Numbered from the stretch's first letter, positions 1-9,766 are shown. The stretch: 64,000 nt of DNA from Sphingomonadales bacterium Ga0077557 (GCA_001464615.1 LNFI01000008.1:124001-188000), one strand, 5' to 3'. Program-made: numbers and translations. Notes: a model not told the origin generated them from the letters alone.

Positions 1-2032
1 GGGGCGCGGCGGCGGCAAGCAATTCTTCCTGACTCCACCCGATCAGCGGCGACACCAGCAGGTTGGCGAGCGACAAATCATCATCGGGCTGCAGCGCAAA
101 ACGGATCGCGGCAAGCATATCCTGCACCGCCAGCGGCGCATTCAGCCGCAAACGATCGACACCAGCGACCGGGACCCCCTCGGCATAAAGCCGCGCAACG
201 ATCAACGACGCGAGTTCCCCGCGTCGCTTCACCAGGATCATCACGTCTTCGGGCCTCAGCGCCCTGCCCTTGCTTTCCAGTATGAGCGGATTGGCGGGAT
301 CAAGCCAGGCCTTAAGCTGGCGCGCAATCTGCTTGGCGAGCGCGCGGGTGGCGTCGTCAATCCATTCTTCCTCGTCAGCCTCACTGCCCCCCGCGATCGT
401 CGGCGGCCAGAGCGAGACTAGGCCGGGGCCCGCCACTTCACTAGCATGCGGTTCCAGCGTCCCGACCAGACCCAGACCGGGCGTATCGACAGCGCTGATC
501 GCGGCATCGACGAATTCCAGGATCGGCTTGGTCGACCGAAAGCTGTGGGTCAGCGACAGCTGATTAAACGCGGTTGCCTCGGTCGATCGATCCTCAAACA
601 GCGCCTCTGCCTTGCGAAGAAAAAGCTGCTCAGCGGCGGCGAAATACAGCGGATCGGTCCCCTGAAACCCAAAGATCGCTTGCTTGTAATCGCCCACCAC
701 GAACAGCGTTCGGGTGCGCTCGCCATGCGCGCCGATCCCGGTGAAAAACTCATCCGCCAGCGCCCTGATGATCTTCCACTGGCGCGGATTGGTGTCCTGC
801 GCTTCATCGACCAGGATATGTTCGGTGGTCTGGTCGAGCTTGTAGCGCACCCATTCGCCCATCCCCGGCTGCTCCAGCAGCGCGACGACATGGTTGATCA
901 GATCATCGAAATCGACCGCGCCAATGCGACTTTTGGCGCGCGCATAAGCATCGGCATAAGCGCGTCCGACACCCAGCCCTTTCGCCAACAGATCGCCATA
1001 AGCCGACCGCGTCGCCATACTGAGCAGCTCGGTACAGCGGCTGCCGATCGCCATGGCCAGTTCGGGATAATCGAAATCGGCATCGAGCAATTTCTTCTGG
1101 TATTTGCGCGGCTCGCCTTCTTTGGTGAAGACCACACCGCGCAGATCGTCGAGCATCGCCGCCCGCTCAGCGGGGTTCGCCTCCAGCCAGCATTCGGCGA
1201 TGTCAGCCTGATTTCCACCCGTCTTGGTGTCCCACGCGCGATTGGCCGCAGCGATGCGTCGAACCGCATCGGTATCGAATTCGGCGTCATCACAGCTATC
1301 AGCGAGGATATCGGCAATATCGCCCGCCGGCAGGCCAAGCGCGCGGCGAATATAAGGGGCGATCCCGCTGGGCAGGGTCGCCATCGCCGTCGGCGCGCGG
1401 GCGCAAGCGTGAAGGAAATCGGTCGCGCCGCCTTCACCTAGCCGCAAACTAAGCGCGCCAATCGCCTCAACCAGCCCGTTCAGGCCATCGCGTTCGGCAT
1501 CGACCAGCAACTCAGCGAGCGTTTCCCGCAGCAGCACGGCTTCCTCGCGCGCCTCAATCGGGCGGAAGCCCGGTGCCAGCCCGGCTTCGGCCGGAAAGCT
1601 CGCCAGCAACCCTTGCGAAAAACCGTGGATAGTCTGGATGCGGATGCCGCCGCCGGGCGAATCGAGCAATTTCGCAAACAGCGTCCGCGCCCGCGCCACC
1701 ATGGCCGGATCAAGATGCGGCTCGCCCAGCGCGAACAAATCCTTGCGCAGCGCCGGTTCGGGCAACCGCACCCAGGCAGCGAGGCGGCTGCTGATCCGCC
1801 CGGCCATTTCAGCGGCACCGGCTTTGGTAAAGGTCAGGCATAATATCGCCGCCGGGTCAGTGCCGCGTAGCAACAATCGGAACACGCGCGCCGCCAGCAC
1901 TTGCGTCTTGCCGGTGCCCGCCGACGCTGACAGCCAGACATGGGCATCGGGTGCGCTCGCGCGGGCCTGATTGCCGAGCAAGCGGGGGAGATTGGCGGGG
2001 GTGTTTGCGGTGTTAACGCTGGTCACGGCCAT
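1..2032 (-). CDS. addA: AddA helicase-nuclease subunit (N-terminal part; C-terminus cut by window edge)
   Basis: UvrD-like ATPase and nuclease subunit of the AddAB complex, which resects double-strand breaks to load RecA. The minus-strand frame from ATG at 2032 stays open to base 1, giving about 677 residues; family members are roughly 1,100-1,200, so the helicase C-terminus and the PD-(D/E)XK nuclease lie outside the window. Visible motifs are Walker A SASAGTGKT (residues 35-43), the motif Ia region around LCLTFTKAGAAEMAGR, motif II DEAQD (409-413) followed by TNPRQWKII, and VVGDYKQAIFGFQG. The ATG overlaps the end of addB by 20 bases, so translation is probably coupled. Identity is secure; only completeness is limited. 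Confidence 0.95.
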   Translation of the reverse strand, partial: MAVTSVNTANTPANLPRLLGNQARASAPDAHVWLSASAGTGKTQVLAARVFRLLLRGTDPAAILCLTFTKAGAAEMAGRISSRLAAWVRLPEPALRKDLFALGEPHLDPAMVARARTLFAKLLDSPGGGIRIQTIHGFSQGLLASFPAEAGLAPGFRPIEAREEAVLLRETLAELLVDAERDGLNGLVEAIGALSLRLGEGGATDFLHACARAPTAMATLPSGIAPYIRRALGLPAGDIADILADSCDDAEFDTDAVRRIAAANRAWDTKTGGNQADIAECWLEANPAERAAMLDDLRGVVFTKEGEPRKYQKKLLDADFDYPELAMAIGSRCTELLSMATRSAYGDLLAKGLGVGRAYADAYARAKSRIGAVDFDDLINHVVALLEQPGMGEWVRYKLDQTTEHILVDEAQDTNPRQWKIIRALADEFFTGIGAHGERTRTLFVVGDYKQAIFGFQGTDPLYFAAAEQLFLRKAEALFEDRSTEATAFNQLSLTHSFRSTKPILEFVDAAISAVDTPGLGLVGTLEPHASEVAGPGLVSLWPPTIAGGSEADEEEWIDDATRALAKQIARQLKAWLDPANPLILESKGRALRPEDVMILVKRRGELASLIVARLYAEGVPVAGVDRLRLNAPLAVQDMLAAIRFALQPDDDLSLANLLVSPLIGWSQEELLAAAAP

Positions 2033-4985
2033 ACCATTCGTCGCGCCGCATCAGCTGATCATAATCGGCATAGGGCGCATAATCGGGGGCAAGCTTGGCG
2101 GTAAAAGGCGCATCGCCAGTCAGCCAGTTTTCCGCTGCGGCAATGAAATTATGCGCCGCCAGCCGGGTGAAATCAGCCGTCGGGATCAAGTCGCGCTTGC
2201 CATCGGGATCGACGGGCGAGCTAACCTTGCCAAAGCTGTCGCCATATTTCGCAAGCGACCAATATTCGAAACCATCCGCATTCCCGGCAATATCGCCAAA
2301 GCCACCCCGTTCGGCGATCAGGCCAAGAAGACCGAGCTGCAAGCTGAACCCCGCGCGCACGGCGGCGGCGGACGGCGGCTTGCCGGCTTTGTAATCGACA
2401 ATCGCCAGGCCGCCGCTCGCTGATCGATCAAGCCGATCGGCGGTGCCGCGCAGGGTTACCCCGGCGATGACGATTTCCCCAGTCCGTTCGGCAGCCAGTA
2501 CCTGCCGACCCAAATCGATCTGTTCGTCCATCTTGGCGGCGATCCAGTCGATCGCCTCGATCAATCGGGGTTGCCACAGCGCGCGCATCATCGGGTGGGT
2601 GCGGGCGTCGTTGAGCATGGCATGCGCCCGGTCGCGCAGCTTGTCGGGCGCGCAACCGTCCTGCTTGGCCCAGACTTCAAGAATGGCATGAACTGCTGTG
2701 CCGCGCCACGCCGCGCTCGGATCGGCATCAACCGGATCGAGCGGGCCCAGCCCCAACACGCGCCGCGCGTAAAAGGCGAAGGGATCAGCCTTCAGGCGAT
2801 CGACCTCGGTCACCGATATGCGTTTCGGGCGAAGCGCCGCCGGGACAACCGGCGCTGGTCGATCAGCGGGTTCATGCCGATCGGGCGTGTCGATGGCGCG
2901 TGCCCAGTTTTCCAAGGGCGTTGCGCGGGTCAACCCACCCGACATCGCCTCCAGCCGCAGCCAGAAGCGCGAGGCAATTGCCGGCGACCGCGCATCCCTG
3001 CGGGCGCGCGTCAGCAGCACTTCGGGTGCGCCAAGGGCCGATGCAAGATCATGCGCGGCGAGCCCAACGCGGCGATCAAGCGCCGGCAAGCCCAACTCGA
3101 TGCGGATACGCGGCGCAAGCCAGGGATCTGGCGCTGGCTGGCCCGGCCAGACGCCTTCGTTCAGCCCCCCCAAAATCATCAGATCGGCGGTCTGCAGGCG
3201 CGCCTCAATCAAACCATAAATGGCGAGCCGCGGGTGCCCCCCCTGTGGCGGACGCACCGCGACATCCTCCATCAGCGTCCGCAACAACGGGGCAAGGCTG
3301 TGCGGCTCAATCAGCACGGGACCGGCGGCGGCCTCTGCCTCGATATCAGCGAGCAATTGGGCAGCAGCCCTACCCGCGACCCCGGCCCAAAGCGCATCGC
3401 CGCACAATGCCTGTGCCGTCTCCCGCAAACCGGCAATGAACTGACCCAATGGTTGCGGCCCGGCCGCGAAAAGGGTCGCGATCGGCTCCAACACCGCTTG
3501 CGCTGTCGGCCACCATGTCGCGGCCGGTCGGCGAATGATCTGCTCGCGACGATCGCCCTCCCCCAGATAGGCCGCAATGCCGTCCAGCCCCGCCGCCGGG
3601 CGCGGCCCACGCAGCGCAAGATCGAGCCGGCGCACGCCTTCCAGCCAGGCCAACCGTTGCTCCCCGGCCCGTACCAGCGGATGTTTGAGCAATGCCAATA
3701 GCGCAAGCGGCGCAAATTGCTGGGCTGCAGCCTCCGCCAACACGGTCAACAGCGTACCCGGTGGCAAAATCGCGAGCGACCGTCCGGCGCTGTCGTCGAT
3801 CGCCACACCCCAGCGGGCGCAATGCGCCGCCACGCGCCGCGCCAGCGCACGATCCGGCGTCACCAACGCCGCCGTCTTGCCCGGGGTCTCCAGCGCCTCC
3901 CGCAGCGCAAGCGCGATTGCCTCTGCCTCCTCGGCGGGTGTGTTGACCAGGGCCGCACGCACATCGCTTAGTCGCCGTTCCTCGGCGGGCAACATCGTCC
4001 ATTTGCCCGTGAATTCAGCGGGTGCCAGCGCATTGGCGATTGCTCGGCCACGCACCGCTGTCGAATCATGGCCACCACCGTCGCGCCAGGTGGCAACCTC
4101 GCTGCGATTGACGCCCATCCGTTCAAGCAGCAGCTTCAACTGAAATTGCGGATGCGTTTCGATCGATCGCCGCCGCACGCCCGTCACTGGATCAGGTGCA
4201 TGCGGGCCAAGCGCCTGCCATTCGGCCTCATCCATCTCCGTGGCCAGGCCCGGAAACACGACCAGCCCCTGCGGTAAATCGCTGACCACGCGCAGCAACC
4301 GCGCAATGGCAGGGGCTGCCGTCGTCATCCCAGCCGCACAGACGAAGCCCGGCGGTGGTGCCTTCGCCCATCGCGCACCGAGCCGCTGCAACAAACGCGC
4401 GCGACGTTCGGCGAGATCGATCCGCCCCAATCCCGCCAGTTCCTGTGGCCAACGATCAAGCACCACGCCGAACATCGCCAGCGCGCGTTGCCAATGATTG
4501 GAGAGTTCTTGGGTGAGATCCAGGCTGCGCAGCCGCGCCGGCGGCACTTCCTCAACCAATAGTTGATCAAGCGTGCGGGCCAATTCCCCGGCAAGCCGCA
4601 CCGCCTCTGCCGCGTCGATCGGGGCCCCGGCGCGGGCGCGTTCCTCGCTGACCAGCCGTGCCAGGATCATCCGCCGCGCCAACGGCGCGATGGCCGGCGG
4701 CACGGGATCGGCATCGTCGGCAGGATCAATCGCCACATCTGCTGCTTCACTGCCATCGGCATCGCCGATCGCCACCAGTCTGGGCAGCAACAGTCCACCA
4801 CCGCTTGCCCGCACAAAGGCATCGGTAATCGTTCGCTTGGCGCGATTGTTCGGCAGCAAAACAATGCCCCGCGCGAGCGCCAGCTTGTCGCGCCCGAAGC
4901 GCCGGATCAGCCCTGCCGCCAGCGCATCGCCAAACGCCCGGTGGGCGGGAATGGTAAACAATTGGGGGCCGACCCGATCAACCAT
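2013..4985 (-). CDS. addB: AddB double-strand break repair subunit
   Basis: A 990-residue alphaproteobacterial-type AddB, partner of AddA. The N-terminal half (MVDRVGPQLFTIPAHRAFG onward) corresponds to the degenerate helicase-like part. The C-terminal part contains RecB-family nuclease elements: GTAVHAILEVW (the conserved His region) and IVDYKAGKPPS, where D-Y-K is the catalytic D...xK core of the PD-(D/E)XK fold. The start ATG lies 18 bases after the end of murU, and the 3' end overlaps addA by 20 bases. The length fits the family and no frame disruption is seen. Probably co-transcribed from the divL end of the operon. Confidence 0.94.
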   Translation of the reverse strand: MVDRVGPQLFTIPAHRAFGDALAAGLIRRFGRDKLALARGIVLLPNNRAKRTITDAFVRASGGGLLLPRLVAIGDADGSEAADVAIDPADDADPVPPAIAPLARRMILARLVSEERARAGAPIDAAEAVRLAGELARTLDQLLVEEVPPARLRSLDLTQELSNHWQRALAMFGVVLDRWPQELAGLGRIDLAERRARLLQRLGARWAKAPPPGFVCAAGMTTAAPAIARLLRVVSDLPQGLVVFPGLATEMDEAEWQALGPHAPDPVTGVRRRSIETHPQFQLKLLLERMGVNRSEVATWRDGGGHDSTAVRGRAIANALAPAEFTGKWTMLPAEERRLSDVRAALVNTPAEEAEAIALALREALETPGKTAALVTPDRALARRVAAHCARWGVAIDDSAGRSLAILPPGTLLTVLAEAAAQQFAPLALLALLKHPLVRAGEQRLAWLEGVRRLDLALRGPRPAAGLDGIAAYLGEGDRREQIIRRPAATWWPTAQAVLEPIATLFAAGPQPLGQFIAGLRETAQALCGDALWAGVAGRAAAQLLADIEAEAAAGPVLIEPHSLAPLLRTLMEDVAVRPPQGGHPRLAIYGLIEARLQTADLMILGGLNEGVWPGQPAPDPWLAPRIRIELGLPALDRRVGLAAHDLASALGAPEVLLTRARRDARSPAIASRFWLRLEAMSGGLTRATPLENWARAIDTPDRHEPADRPAPVVPAALRPKRISVTEVDRLKADPFAFYARRVLGLGPLDPVDADPSAAWRGTAVHAILEVWAKQDGCAPDKLRDRAHAMLNDARTHPMMRALWQPRLIEAIDWIAAKMDEQIDLGRQVLAAERTGEIVIAGVTLRGTADRLDRSASGGLAIVDYKAGKPPSAAAVRAGFSLQLGLLGLIAERGGFGDIAGNADGFEYWSLAKYGDSFGKVSSPVDPDGKRDLIPTADFTRLAAHNFIAAAENWLTGDAPFTAKLAPDYAPYADYDQLMRRDEWYGRDQR

Positions 4986-5003
4986 CGCGGTCAGCCACCC
5001 CGC

Positions 5004-5765
5004 TCAGCCATCGGCCAGGATCGCTTCGGTCTGGGCAATCGCACCCGGCGTACCGACATCAAACCACAGTCCCTGATAGCTCATGCCAAATGCGCGGCCA
5101 GCGGCAATCGCCCGATCCCAGAATAAGTTGGTCGAAAACGGCCCATCCGGCCAATCCGATATGATGCGCGGGGATAATATCTGCACCCCGGTCCAGACAA
5201 ATGGCGCGAGCCGCCCGCGCCGCCGCCGTCCGGTAATCCGCCCATGCGGATCCAGATAGAAATCACCGGTGCCGCTGTGGCAATTGGCGCGGGCCAACGG
5301 GACCATCAACAACAACGCATCCATCCGCGCGTCATCCCATGCCGCCGCCAATGCGCGGATCGAATCAATCGGCCCATCTACCCACAGATTATCGCTGTTG
5401 ACCGACACAAAGGGCTTGTCGCCGATCAGGTTGCGCGCCTGCACCAGCCCGCCCCCTGTTTCCATCAGCTGTGCGCGTTCGTCAGAGATCACAATGTCCA
5501 GACCGTGCCCGTTGCGCTGCACATGCGCCTCGATCGCGTCGGCCATATAATGGACATTGATGACGGCGCGCTTGACGCCCCCGGCGCGCAACCGATCTAG
5601 CGCATGATCAATCAGCGCCTTACCAGCCACTTCAACTAGCGGTTTGGGGCGTGTGGCCGTCAGCGGGCGCATCCGGGTGCCAAGGCCGGCTGCCATCACC
5701 ATTGCCGTTTCGGGCACGATCCCGCCCGGATCGGGGCGGATCGCCAGCGTGCGCACCGCGCTCAT
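5004..5765 (-). CDS. murU: Nucleotidyltransferase, MurU type (N-acetylmuramate-1-phosphate uridylyltransferase)
   Basis: A 253-residue sugar-1-phosphate nucleotidyltransferase. The signature MVMAAGLGTRMRPLT followed by RPKPLVEVAGK is the nucleotide-binding and sugar-phosphate region of the mannose-1-phosphate guanylyltransferase/MurU superfamily. The gene directly downstream of an AmgK-like sugar kinase favours MurU, which makes UDP-MurNAc in the fosfomycin-bypassing peptidoglycan recycling route known from Pseudomonas putida and Caulobacter. The start ATG overlaps the upstream stop as ATGA, which favours the long form over the internal ATG before VMAAGLG. A GDP-mannose-forming enzyme is the alternative; the neighbourhood argues against it. 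Confidence 0.8.
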   Translation of the reverse strand: MSAVRTLAIRPDPGGIVPETAMVMAAGLGTRMRPLTATRPKPLVEVAGKALIDHALDRLRAGGVKRAVINVHYMADAIEAHVQRNGHGLDIVISDERAQLMETGGGLVQARNLIGDKPFVSVNSDNLWVDGPIDSIRALAAAWDDARMDALLLMVPLARANCHSGTGDFYLDPHGRITGRRRRGRLAPFVWTGVQILSPRIISDWPDGPFSTNLFWDRAIAAGRAFGMSYQGLWFDVGTPGAIAQTEAILADG

Positions 5766-6742
5766 CGGCCGGCGATGACCAACGGATCGCCGCGCAATTC
5801 GGCCGGGATATTGGCATCGAACCAGGCTTTGACAGGGGCGAGCGCTGGATGGGCTAGATCACGTTCAAGATAGCCCCAAACGCGCGGGCAGAGCGCAGCA
5901 TAGCGCGGCTTGCCATCGCGCTGCCACAGGCGCGCAAAAACGCCGATGATCCGCGTGTTTCGTTGCGCGCCAAGCACATGATAGGCAATGTCGAAATCTT
6001 GCCCAGCGTTTGCTTCCCGCATGTAATGCGCGAGCATTTCAGCCTCTATGGTCGACTCAACGTCGCGCCGCGCGTCTTGCAGCAGAGAGACAAGATCATA
6101 GGCTGGGTGGCCACTGGTTGCGTCCTGAAAATCCAGCAATCCCATTCGCCCATCGGGCACAAGCATTAGGTTTTCGGCATGATAATCGCGCAGGACGATC
6201 ACGGGTTGTTCGGGGACGGCCCGGTCCAGCACGTCACCCCAGGCCGCGCGATAGGCGGCCATATCGGGCGCCAGGCCCACTGCCGGACAATACCAGTCGA
6301 TCAGCAACTGCGTCTTTTCATCCATCGCCGCGCGATCATAGGCGGCAAGTGGCGGCGGTGATTGGCGATGCAGCCCGACCAGCACGTCCACTGCCGCCCG
6401 GTACAGCGCGGGGGCACGCGCAGGGTCTGCATCCACCGCTTCGCGCATACGGTCGTCGCCGAAATCCTCGATCAGCACCAAGCCATGATCCAGGTCGACG
6501 GCGAGCACTTCTGGTGCCGCAAAGCCGCGCGCATACAGCCAGCGCGCAATATCAATAAAGGGTCGCGGATCTTCCACTGGCGGCGGCGCGTCCATCAGCA
6601 CGGCGGTGCGGCTTGCATCATGGACACGGAAATATCGCCGGAACGACGCATCACCGGTAATCGGCGCAATCGATGCCGCGCCCCAGCCATGCATTGCCAG
6701 GAAATCGCGTGCAGCGGGCGGAAGGTTCATTTCAGCGGCCAT
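5762..6742 (-). CDS. amgK: AmgK-like N-acetylmuramate/N-acetylglucosamine kinase (aminoglycoside phosphotransferase fold)
   Basis: About 326 residues with an APH-type kinase fold. Visible elements are GDASFRRYFRV near the N-terminus (phosphate-binding loop region), VLIEDFGDD, the catalytic-loop motif VLRDYHAENLML, and the metal-binding GLLDFQDATSGHPAYDLVSLL. AmgK phosphorylates the anomeric position of MurNAc for MurU, and the ATGA junction with murU supports that pairing. An open frame extends back to 6859 inside tsaE, but ATG 6742 has a GGAGAG Shine-Dalgarno 6 nt upstream. ATG 6730, which overlaps the tsaE stop as ATGA, is an equally neat alternative. Confidence 0.82.
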   Translation of the reverse strand: MAAEMNLPPAARDFLAMHGWGAASIAPITGDASFRRYFRVHDASRTAVLMDAPPPVEDPRPFIDIARWLYARGFAAPEVLAVDLDHGLVLIEDFGDDRMREAVDADPARAPALYRAAVDVLVGLHRQSPPPLAAYDRAAMDEKTQLLIDWYCPAVGLAPDMAAYRAAWGDVLDRAVPEQPVIVLRDYHAENLMLVPDGRMGLLDFQDATSGHPAYDLVSLLQDARRDVESTIEAEMLAHYMREANAGQDFDIAYHVLGAQRNTRIIGVFARLWQRDGKPRYAALCPRVWGYLERDLAHPALAPVKAWFDANIPAELRGDPLVIAGR

Positions 6743-7191
6743 CGCGCTCTCCATGGCGCGGGGACCAGCGCTGTCAAGGCACGCCCGCCATCGGGCGTGA
6801 ACGACAATGTCAGCGCCAGCGCATCCGGCCAATATCCCGCCGGAGCCCGTTCCGGCCATTCGACGATCGTCAGCTGCTCGGCTGCGGCGTCGTCCAGCCC
6901 CAGTTCGGCAATTTCGTCCGGATCATCAATGCGATAGAGATCGACATGAAGCACCGGCAATAAGGTATCGGGCGGGGCGTAAGGCTGGACGATCGCAAAA
7001 CTTGGCGATGGCGCTTCCCCCGCCAGCCCAAGTGCGGCAAGCAATCCGCGCGCGATGCTCGTCTTGCCGGCCCCCAGCGGCCCCGCCAGCGTGATGACAT
7101 CGCCGGGAACAACCAGCTTTGCCAGCGCAGCACCGAATCGATCGCTCGCGTCGGGATCGGTCAGCACCACGGGGGCGTTGTGCCCGTTCAT
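6727..7191 (-). CDS. tsaE: TsaE, ATPase of the t6A tRNA-modification complex
   Basis: A 154-residue protein of the TsaE/YjeE family, the ATPase that supports TsaB-TsaD in making threonylcarbamoyladenosine at A37 of ANN-decoding tRNAs. The P-loop GPLGAGKTS (residues 37-45), the switch-like SPSFAIVQPY, VLHVDLYRID and the late IVEWPERAP are the usual family landmarks, in the usual order. Its start overlaps the end of the divL-like gene as ATGA, and its TGA overlaps an in-frame ATG of amgK. The length is normal. Confidence 0.93.
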   Translation of the reverse strand: MNGHNAPVVLTDPDASDRFGAALAKLVVPGDVITLAGPLGAGKTSIARGLLAALGLAGEAPSPSFAIVQPYAPPDTLLPVLHVDLYRIDDPDEIAELGLDDAAAEQLTIVEWPERAPAGYWPDALALTLSFTPDGGRALTALVPAPWRARWPLK

Positions 7192-9593
7192 GCTTTGCCG
7201 GGCGATTGGCGGGGTAGGTCAACGGTAATCAACGTCCCCTGCCCGCGCTCCGAAATCAGGGCGATTGTGCCGCCATGCGCTTCAACAAATTGCTTGGCGA
7301 GCGGCAGGCCAAGCCCGAGCGCGCGCTCCCCATTGCGGGTGATGCCAGGCTCGGCGAAGCGATCAAACGCCCGCGCAATCGCCTTTTCGCTCATGCCCCG
7401 GCCATTGTCCGATACCACAATCCGCGCCGACGCCGCCGTGCCATCAGCGTGCAGCAATACCCGCCCCCCTTCCGGCATACCGGAAATGGCATGGCGCAAC
7501 AGGTTGTCGATCACTTGAGCTAGTCGGCGCGGATCACCCATGACCTTGCCCGCCGACGGGGCAATTTCGATCGCAAAATCCAGTTTCCGCGCGCTGACCA
7601 CCGTATCGAGCTTGGCGGCGACCTCACGTGCCAACACACCAAGGTCAACCTCCACCATCGCTGGCGGGCTGCCGCGATCGTCATTCTGGGTCAGATCGAG
7701 CACATCATCGACCAATCCGCCGAGCCGCTCGACTGATTCCATGATCGCGGTCACATAATCGACAGCGGCGGGGGGCAAGTTACCCGCATATCCGCCTTGC
7801 AACATCTCTGCAAAGCCGCTGATCGACGTAAGCGGTGTGCGCAATTCATAGCTCATATTGGCAACGAAATTGGTTTTGACTCGGTCGGCTGCTTCAAGCG
7901 CTTCATTGCGGTCGCGCAGCGCGATTTCGATCTTGTGGCTGTCGGTAATGTCCAGCATCGTGAAAAGCGCGTTGCCATCGGGCAGCGGCACAGCCGCAAA
8001 TTCAAAATGACGCCCATCGGCAAAGGCCAGGTTGCCACCGCGTTGGAGCCGCTCGACCGTCGCCGATCGCACGAGATCGCTGATCAAAACGGCCTTGCCA
8101 GCACTGGCGAGCTTTGGAGCCGCAGCCTTGGCCAGCACGTCAACACGCGGATGCTGTGCGAGGAACTCCTCCTCAAAGCCCAGCGTCACGCGGAAGCGGT
8201 TGTTCCAAAGCTGTAACCGGCCATCGGCGGCAAATACGCCAAGCGCTTCAAACAGATTGTCAAACGTGGCAGTGCGGACGCGTAGCAGTGTATCGCGTGC
8301 GCTCGCCAACTGGATTTGCTCGGTCCGGTCCTCAAAAATCAGCAACAGTCCGCCATCGGGCAAGGGCTGGGCGACCACGCGAAGATGGACCCCGCCAGGG
8401 AGCAGCCAATTTTCCTCGATCTGGCTTTCGGCGGCGGCAAACCATTCGCGACGTTCAGCTTTCCAGCCTGGAAAATCGCGGACTTCGGGTAACCGACTGG
8501 CCTCTCGCATCCGTTCAAGCACGCGATCAAATTCTGGTCGGTCAACCAACCATTCGGGCCGCATCGCAAAAAGCCGTCGAAATGGCTGATTACAAAACGC
8601 CAGGGTCCGATCTGCGGCAAACTGGACCACGCCGGCTGAAAGTTGGTCGAGCATCGCCCGCTGCGCCTCAGCGAACCGCTTGATCACCGAATGCGCCTGT
8701 TCCAACTCTTCGATATCAATCGCAAAGCCAGCGATTCCGCCGGTCGGCAACGGTACATCGAACACACGCAACATCCGCCGAGCGCCCAGGATCGTCGCGG
8801 GAACTGCCTGGGATTTCGGGCGCTGGGTGTCGCGCGCGGCAATCGCGTTGGCGAGTGGCCCGCCACCGCCGGTTTCTTCAATCAGCTCGATACCGCGCGC
8901 AATCACGTCTTCAGCGTCTCGGCCTTCTACTGCCTGGACATAGGCCGAATTGGCCATCGCCAGCCGCAAATCGGGCCCACGATACCACATGGGCATCGGT
9001 GCCGCTTCAATCAGGCCGGTCAACGCCTGAAACGCTTCGGTGATCCGTGCTTCTGCAGAGGCAAGTCGCGCAATCTCCGCCTCACTATCGGTGGCATCGA
9101 ACGCCCAAATCAGGACGCTGCCGCCCACATTCATGGCTTGTGGCGCGCGCTGCCCCTTCAGCAGCAGCACCTTTGCGCTCCCTTGTACCCGCACCGATCG
9201 GCTAAAAGGTCGGGCCGATTTCTGTGCAGCATCGACGTCTGCCGTCAGCCCCGCAAGATCGGATGCCGTCAGCCCTGAATCATCCCGGGCAAGGTCGGCC
9301 AGGTCGTGCGGCTGAGGAAAAAGTCCGAACCAATCCGACAACCGATCGGGCAAACTGAGGCGACCATCGGGGCGCACAATCATCGATAATGCCGGCGACG
9401 ATGCCAACAAATTCGCCAGCTGGTTGTGATCTGCCTCAAGCGCCGCGCTTGCGGCGCGGGCGCGCAATCCGATGAATAGCGCCCAACCGGCGATCACCAC
9501 CAACACCGCAAGCGCCACGCCCGCAATGATTGGCCCCAATGTCGGACCAAGCGCAGGTCCGAATGTCGGTCCGGTTGCCGACTGACTCATCAT
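7188..9593 (-). CDS. divL: DivL-like PAS sensor pseudokinase with Tyr in place of the H-box His
   Basis: An 801-residue membrane-anchored histidine-kinase-like protein. One transmembrane helix spans about residues 21-43. PAS-like segments lie near 185-305, 315-425 and 440-550. The dimerisation helix at about 570-640 reads FVANMSYELRTPLTSISGFA; the residue normally His is Tyr582 (codon TAT at 7850-7848). The ATP-binding domain keeps its N box (VIDNLLRHA), DNGRGMS and GLGLPLAKQF. Caulobacter DivL has the same His-to-Tyr substitution, a single N-terminal helix and multiple PAS domains, and it controls CckA rather than acting as an ordinary kinase. The gene heads the operon that continues into tsaE. 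Start ATG 9593 or the adjacent ATG 9590. Confidence 0.85.
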   Translation of the reverse strand: MMSQSATGPTFGPALGPTLGPIIAGVALAVLVVIAGWALFIGLRARAASAALEADHNQLANLLASSPALSMIVRPDGRLSLPDRLSDWFGLFPQPHDLADLARDDSGLTASDLAGLTADVDAAQKSARPFSRSVRVQGSAKVLLLKGQRAPQAMNVGGSVLIWAFDATDSEAEIARLASAEARITEAFQALTGLIEAAPMPMWYRGPDLRLAMANSAYVQAVEGRDAEDVIARGIELIEETGGGGPLANAIAARDTQRPKSQAVPATILGARRMLRVFDVPLPTGGIAGFAIDIEELEQAHSVIKRFAEAQRAMLDQLSAGVVQFAADRTLAFCNQPFRRLFAMRPEWLVDRPEFDRVLERMREASRLPEVRDFPGWKAERREWFAAAESQIEENWLLPGGVHLRVVAQPLPDGGLLLIFEDRTEQIQLASARDTLLRVRTATFDNLFEALGVFAADGRLQLWNNRFRVTLGFEEEFLAQHPRVDVLAKAAAPKLASAGKAVLISDLVRSATVERLQRGGNLAFADGRHFEFAAVPLPDGNALFTMLDITDSHKIEIALRDRNEALEAADRVKTNFVANMSYELRTPLTSISGFAEMLQGGYAGNLPPAAVDYVTAIMESVERLGGLVDDVLDLTQNDDRGSPPAMVEVDLGVLAREVAAKLDTVVSARKLDFAIEIAPSAGKVMGDPRRLAQVIDNLLRHAISGMPEGGRVLLHADGTAASARIVVSDNGRGMSEKAIARAFDRFAEPGITRNGERALGLGLPLAKQFVEAHGGTIALISERGQGTLITVDLPRQSPGKA

Positions 9594-9700
9594 CGCGCCA
9601 ATTCCGACGCCTGCAAACGCGCTTGCTTCATGGCCAACGCCTTAGTGCGCGTCATCGCCAAGGGGAAGCGGCCAGTCACGAAGCTAACCATAGGCCCCAG

Positions 9701-9737
9701 ACCGAAAAGGGCCGCGCCCGTTGCCGGACGCGACCCT
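9701..9737 (-). terminator. Probable intrinsic terminator after ahcY
   Basis: Read on the minus strand, AGGGTCGCG and CGCGGCCCT (9729-9737 and 9708-9716) form a 9-bp stem with one G-U pair, followed by TTTTCGGT. It sits 30 bases beyond the ahcY stop and separates ahcY from divL. The rest of 9594-9766 shows nothing else I can name. Confidence 0.6.
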
Positions 9738-9766
9738 CTGCTGTCAACCCGGTTGGGCGTGACCTC

